DNA of 64,000 bases from Planctomycetota bacterium. Lineage in GTDB: Bacteria; Planctomycetota; Planctomycetia; Pirellulales; Lacipirellulaceae. A program made the position numbers and the translations under genes. Within the stretch, counting starts at the first letter, position 1, and the number at the start of each line of letters is the position of its first letter. This document shows positions 60,958-64,000 of the stretch, piece by piece. The stretch spans positions 1 through 64,000 of the forward strand of contig JAJDEF010000026.1 of NCBI GenBank assembly GCA_029259945.1. Direction: 5' to 3'. The notes under the pieces are model-generated. The model was not told the DNA's origin. It saw nothing but the letters and a program-made list of their open reading frames with translations, and made no database searches.

Positions 60958-61406
60958 AAAGGCGGCAATTTTCAGCAGGTGCAATTCCCACTCGGCAACG
61001 AGTCGCTCCAGCCGGTGGCTGCTGGAGCAAGGAAAGTAATCAGTCCGTCGAAGCCACTGATGAATCGGATTGCCATAGTCGAACCACAAAGATGCCCCTC
61101 ACTGAAGAAATAATCCTGGAAGAAACCGATCTCTTTGCTTCCGCTGCAGCGCACCGTGCCACCACCTTGGTAATCAACCGTCTCCGCCGAAGGCTGCATG
61201 CTCCCAAACAAGCCGAACTGGAGCGGTTGTTTCACAAACTCCCCCAACTGGACAATAGCAGCCGCACGGAAATCGAGCAATTTGCTGACCGGCTGGTGAA
61301 CAAAATGTTACACCCGCTGCTTGAATCGCTCAGCAACGCCTCGAAAAATGGCACCCCCACGGGACTTTTGGAATCGTTGAGGCGTCTATTCATGATAGAG
61401 GACTGA
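60954..61406 (+). CDS. Free-standing glutamyl-tRNA reductase dimerisation domain
   Basis: 150 residues from ATG at 60954, overlapping the radical SAM stop (ATGA). Residues about 65-150 match the C-terminal dimerisation domain of GluTR (HemA): a helix with VINRLRRRLHAPKQAELERL and then IEQFADRLVNKMLHPLLESL and LLESLRRLFMIED. The catalytic and NADPH-binding domains of HemA are absent. The first 50 residues have no recognised fold. It might be a regulator that pairs with the true GluTR, or a fission product of hemA. Its place behind hemG and the AhbD-like gene suggests control of tetrapyrrole flux. Confidence 0.78.
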   Translation: MKRRQFSAGAIPTRQRVAPAGGCWSKESNQSVEATDESDCHSRTTKMPLTEEIILEETDLFASAAAHRATTLVINRLRRRLHAPKQAELERLFHKLPQLDNSSRTEIEQFADRLVNKMLHPLLESLSNASKNGTPTGLLESLRRLFMIED

Positions 61407-61563
61407 TTGACTAGGCGAGGTCAGTACGACGTCGGTACGGCCTAAAGTTTTGGCCTAATAAGGATAATTCGGTAACTGTCGCGTCGACTCGAGGCTTATA
61501 CCAATATTTATTTTGCGGCTGACTTAGCATGATACTTGCCGGCAATTTTCGGTTTCGTTTGCT

Positions 61564-61610
61564 TTCTGATTGCGCAAGACAAAACCCGTTGCCGAACAAC
61601 GGGCTAGCGT
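61564..61610. repeat. Dispersed intergenic repeat, copy 2 (REP-like)
   Basis: TCTGATTGCGCAAGACAAAA, then CCCGTTG-CCGAA-CAACGGG (perfect 7-bp stem, 61585-61603) and GGGCTAGCGT. Matches the unit at 35310-35371 at all but a few positions. It is downstream of the GluTR-domain gene and near the tRNA. Confidence 0.65.
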
Positions 61611-61642
61611 CCTTTCGACCTCAATTGTCACAGTCGTCAGAG

Positions 61643-61724
61643 CGGAGGGCATGGGACTCGAACCCACAACCCCTTGCGGGGCACCTGAATTCCAATCAGG
61701 CCGCTAGCCATTCGCTTACCCTCC
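61643..61724 (-). tRNA. tRNA-Ser (anticodon GGA)
   Basis: 82 bases read on the minus strand. Acceptor GGAGGGT pairs with GCCCTCC at the 3' end (discriminator G; no CCA encoded). Anticodon stem CCTGA/TCAGG with loop TTGGAAT gives anticodon GGA (Ser, codons UCC/UCU). The long variable arm CCCC-GCAA-GGGG is the class II feature of tRNA-Ser. The T arm is GTGGG-TTCGAGT-CCCAT. The D arm is weak by eye. Confidence 0.92.
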
Positions 61725-61836
61725 GAACGCGAGTGCGTTGGACTTATCATAGAAATGGTGGGCCGCTGTGGCAACGGCGGTAGATCGGCTGCTGCACCCT
61801 GCCCAGTGTTTTTGGTTATCCACCTAGTTTCACCAA

Positions 61837-63129
61837 TCAGTCTGCCGTTTGGATAAGATTGACAAACTCATCGTTCGACTTGAACTTCGCCAGTTTGCTA
61901 GTCAGCTGCTCCATCGCATCGATATGGTGCATCGACGAAAGCGTCCGACGAAGCATGGTAGCCGCATGCAGTGTTTCTGGTGGCAGTAGTTTCTCCTCGC
62001 GTCGTGTGCCTGACTGCTCGATGTCGATCGAAGGCCAAACTCGGCGGTCTGCCAATTTGCGGTCCAGCACCAGCTCCATGTTCCCAGTGCCTTTGAACTC
62101 TTGGAAAATGAGTTCGTCCATACGGCTCCCGGTGTCGATCAGCGCCGTGCCAATGATCGTCAGCGATCCGCCTTCTTCAAATGCACGTGCCGTCGCAAAA
62201 AGTTTTTTGGGGATGTCCATCGCTTTGATGTCGACGCCACCACTCATCGTACGACCCGTGTTACCCACCCACTTATTGAATGCCCGAGCCAATCGAGTGA
62301 TCGAATCCATTAACATAAATACATCTTTGCCCATCTCGGCGAGTCGTTGGCAACGTGCGACGGTCAACTGCGATAGGCGAACGTGGCTTTCGACATCGTT
62401 GTCTAGGCTACTCGCGAAAACTTCGCCGCGAATGCTACGCCGCATGTCGGTCACTTCCTCGGGACGCTCGTCAATCAGTAACATGATCATCGAAACTTCA
62501 GGGTAGTTTTGCGAAACGGCGTTGCTGATTTGCTGCAGAAGCACCGTTTTACCTGTCCGAGGCGGAGCGACGATCAGCGCGCGTTGCCCCTTACCCAACG
62601 GGGTAAGCAGATCCATAACCCGTGTACTGATCGGCTCAGAACCAGTTTCTAATTGAAACCACTGCTCTGGAGTAATCGGGGTGAGCTGATCGAAAGTCTT
62701 GACATTCACGTAGTCTTCGGGGGCCATTCCGTCGACATCAAGAAGCTCTCGTAATCGAGGCCCTTGCTGCTTGCGATGTCTTTGAACCATGCCGTGAAGC
62801 AACAGGCCCTCTCGCAAGCCAAACTTTTCGATCATCGTCCCTGGAACAAATGGATCGGTGCGTTCACGATTAAAGTTAGCAGCCGGATCGCGTAAAAAAC
62901 CATAGCCGTTGGGGTGCATCTCCAACACGCCTGAACCAGGAACCAGCGGTAGTGGATCTCCACTTTCCTGGTAGTCGGGTTCGCGATTGCGATCTTGGTA
63001 ACGATTGCGGCGTCGGTTTCCACCTCGACCACCACCTTGGCGGTTCGAAGGACGCCCGTTGTTATTGTTATTATTGTTGTTGTTGTTTCGTCCGCGGTAT
63101 CGTCCGCCAGACCTTTGTTTTTTCGCCAT
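61837..63129 (-). CDS. rho: Transcription termination factor Rho with Asn/Gly/Arg-rich N-terminus
   Basis: 430 residues from ATG at 63129 (MAKKQRSGG); another ATG at 63141 lies four codons upstream with no better spacing. After the start comes a low-complexity stretch with ten consecutive Asn and then R/G/N repeats, a natural RNA-binding extension. Then the RNA-binding cold-shock-like domain (GVLEMHPNGYGFLRDP), Walker A APPRTGKT, Walker B LLIDERPEEVTD, and the R/Q-loops with SLDNDVESHV and SGGVDIKAM. The hexameric helicase pulls on C-rich RNA and stops transcription. Confidence 0.96.
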   Translation of the reverse strand: MAKKQRSGGRYRGRNNNNNNNNNNGRPSNRQGGGRGGNRRRNRYQDRNREPDYQESGDPLPLVPGSGVLEMHPNGYGFLRDPAANFNRERTDPFVPGTMIEKFGLREGLLLHGMVQRHRKQQGPRLRELLDVDGMAPEDYVNVKTFDQLTPITPEQWFQLETGSEPISTRVMDLLTPLGKGQRALIVAPPRTGKTVLLQQISNAVSQNYPEVSMIMLLIDERPEEVTDMRRSIRGEVFASSLDNDVESHVRLSQLTVARCQRLAEMGKDVFMLMDSITRLARAFNKWVGNTGRTMSGGVDIKAMDIPKKLFATARAFEEGGSLTIIGTALIDTGSRMDELIFQEFKGTGNMELVLDRKLADRRVWPSIDIEQSGTRREEKLLPPETLHAATMLRRTLSSMHHIDAMEQLTSKLAKFKSNDEFVNLIQTAD

Positions 63130-64000
63130 CAGAAGGTTCATCCTCACTTCGTCTTTTACAAAACACGTAGAACCATTACTCGCAGCAATAAGCACCTCGA
63201 GTGAATGTATTTTTGGGGCCAATCAACTTAGCCTGCTATCGCCACGGCCCCAACCTGAGTCCATCTAGCGACATCTCTTCGATCACATTTAGTAATTGAT
63301 CGTGCTCAACTAAAGCCGCCTGCAGCCAACTGTTACCCCATCGGTAGCTGGCAAACCGTCATGCCATATTCAGATGTTCTGGCAATCTGCTTGGCGTATC
63401 TTCCAAGACTCAAAAAAATTGAGGGGCTTGCAAGACACCTCTTTTCCAGGCCGCAAGCAACCCTGGTAAAAGTGTTTTTCTGTACTGTTGTAAGAGTGCA
63501 ACTAAGCTGAGGGGTACAAGCTGCTATCAAAACCGTCATTCGACGAACTGAGCTTCGACAAAAAACAGAGTCAAGACATCCCCACCCCAGAAACCGCCCT
63601 CCGTATGGCAAATCACTAGCACCTGTTCGGCATGCAAAACTCTTCGGCGAGAATCAGTCTTGTAAGACTTGCATGCACAATAGTGCAGCCAAAAAATCCG
63701 TAATTCCTACCCTACCAACGCGGCCAACCGCGATCGGTCTAGGGTTGCATTGAAAATTTCTCCGGCAAATCTGCCCTTGAACTATCGCTCCACAATATCG
63801 CGTAGCTTAGTAATCAAGGACGTCCGCCAAATTGCGCCCGACTCAAAAAAATGTCTCAAGGAGGGGCGGCCCGGTAGCCCTCGCACTGGTGTCAATCTGC
63901 TTATCCCTTAACGACACCCAAAGCGAAGAAACCAAACAAACGTGGCCTATAGAACCTGCCAATTCATAGCAGGGCTGTGAACTCATCGCCAATATTAGTC
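63130..64000. other. Gene-free region upstream of rho, about 870 bases
   Basis: This contains the rho promoter and a leader. Nothing else is recognised: the 92-codon frame at 63333-63611 (minus) has no family signal or ribosome-binding site. A long untranslated leader before rho would fit the known autoregulation of rho in other bacteria; this is speculation. Confidence 0.4.

Noticed and set aside
61859-62506. 215-codon frame antisense to rho
   Set aside because: Ser/Arg-rich shadow of the strongly conserved rho gene; no own signals.
63333-63611. 92-codon frame upstream of rho
   Set aside because: No ribosome-binding site or family resemblance.
1-64000. CRISPR arrays, insertion sequences, prophage, rRNA
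   Set aside because: No regularly spaced repeats, transposase, integrase or rRNA sequence was recognised on either strand.

Overview
The window looks like a chromosomal segment of a planctomycete, probably of the Pirellulales type. Support: two DUF1559 pseudopilin-like proteins with the FTLVELLVVIAIIG start, seven PEP-CTERM proteins, dockerin-like repeats, a planctomycete-style N-terminal sorting motif (FERLECRNLM), an Asn-rich Rho factor, and long-leader genes with GTG/TTG starts. This assignment is inference from gene content; no 16S gene is present.

Region 1 (1-37.4 kb) is a glycan-use region centred on L-rhamnose. It holds two GH78 and one GH106 alpha-L-rhamnosidases, a RhaT symporter coupled to an AraC-family regulator, a PIG-L deacetylase, a fucose/arabinose-isomerase-like enzyme followed by an M28-like protein, a nucleoside hydrolase, GH99/GH71-like and clan-A-like hydrolases, a propeller/RTX/dockerin protein, LamG PEP-CTERM proteins and a LacI-family regulator. 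A perfect 12-bp palindrome (ATAAACGTTTAT) occurs before both the LacI gene and the GH106 gene and is the best candidate operator. No sulfatase, microcompartment gene, rhamnulose kinase or aldolase is seen here.

Region 2 (37.8-61.4 kb) is a dense electron-transfer superlocus. In order: a pentaheme cytochrome c (minus strand); divergently a 14-heme cytochrome c with a lipobox; an MtrB/PioB-like outer-membrane beta-barrel; a Rieske protein; a full-length cytochrome b; a membrane-anchored nine-heme cytochrome c overlapping the cyt b stop; a tetraheme c554-like cytochrome (minus); the c-type maturation genes ccmE-F-A-B-C-D (CcmE carries Cys in place of the haem-binding His); a carboxypeptidase-regulatory-like membrane protein; a NarX/NarL-type two-component system; a monohaem PEP-CTERM cytochrome; another PEP-CTERM protein; and a haem cluster (HemG/HemY-like oxidase, AhbD-like radical SAM protein, and a free-standing glutamyl-tRNA-reductase dimerisation domain). 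Read together, this could be a quinol-to-extracellular electron conduit encoded with its own haem supply, maturation and regulation. It is the most interesting system in the window.

Region 3 (61.4-64 kb) holds a tRNA-Ser(GGA), the rho gene and a gene-free stretch upstream of rho.

Start codons were chosen from ribosome-binding sites, overlaps and signal peptides, and so often differ from the longest reading frame. All family names come from reading motifs by eye; no database search was possible.
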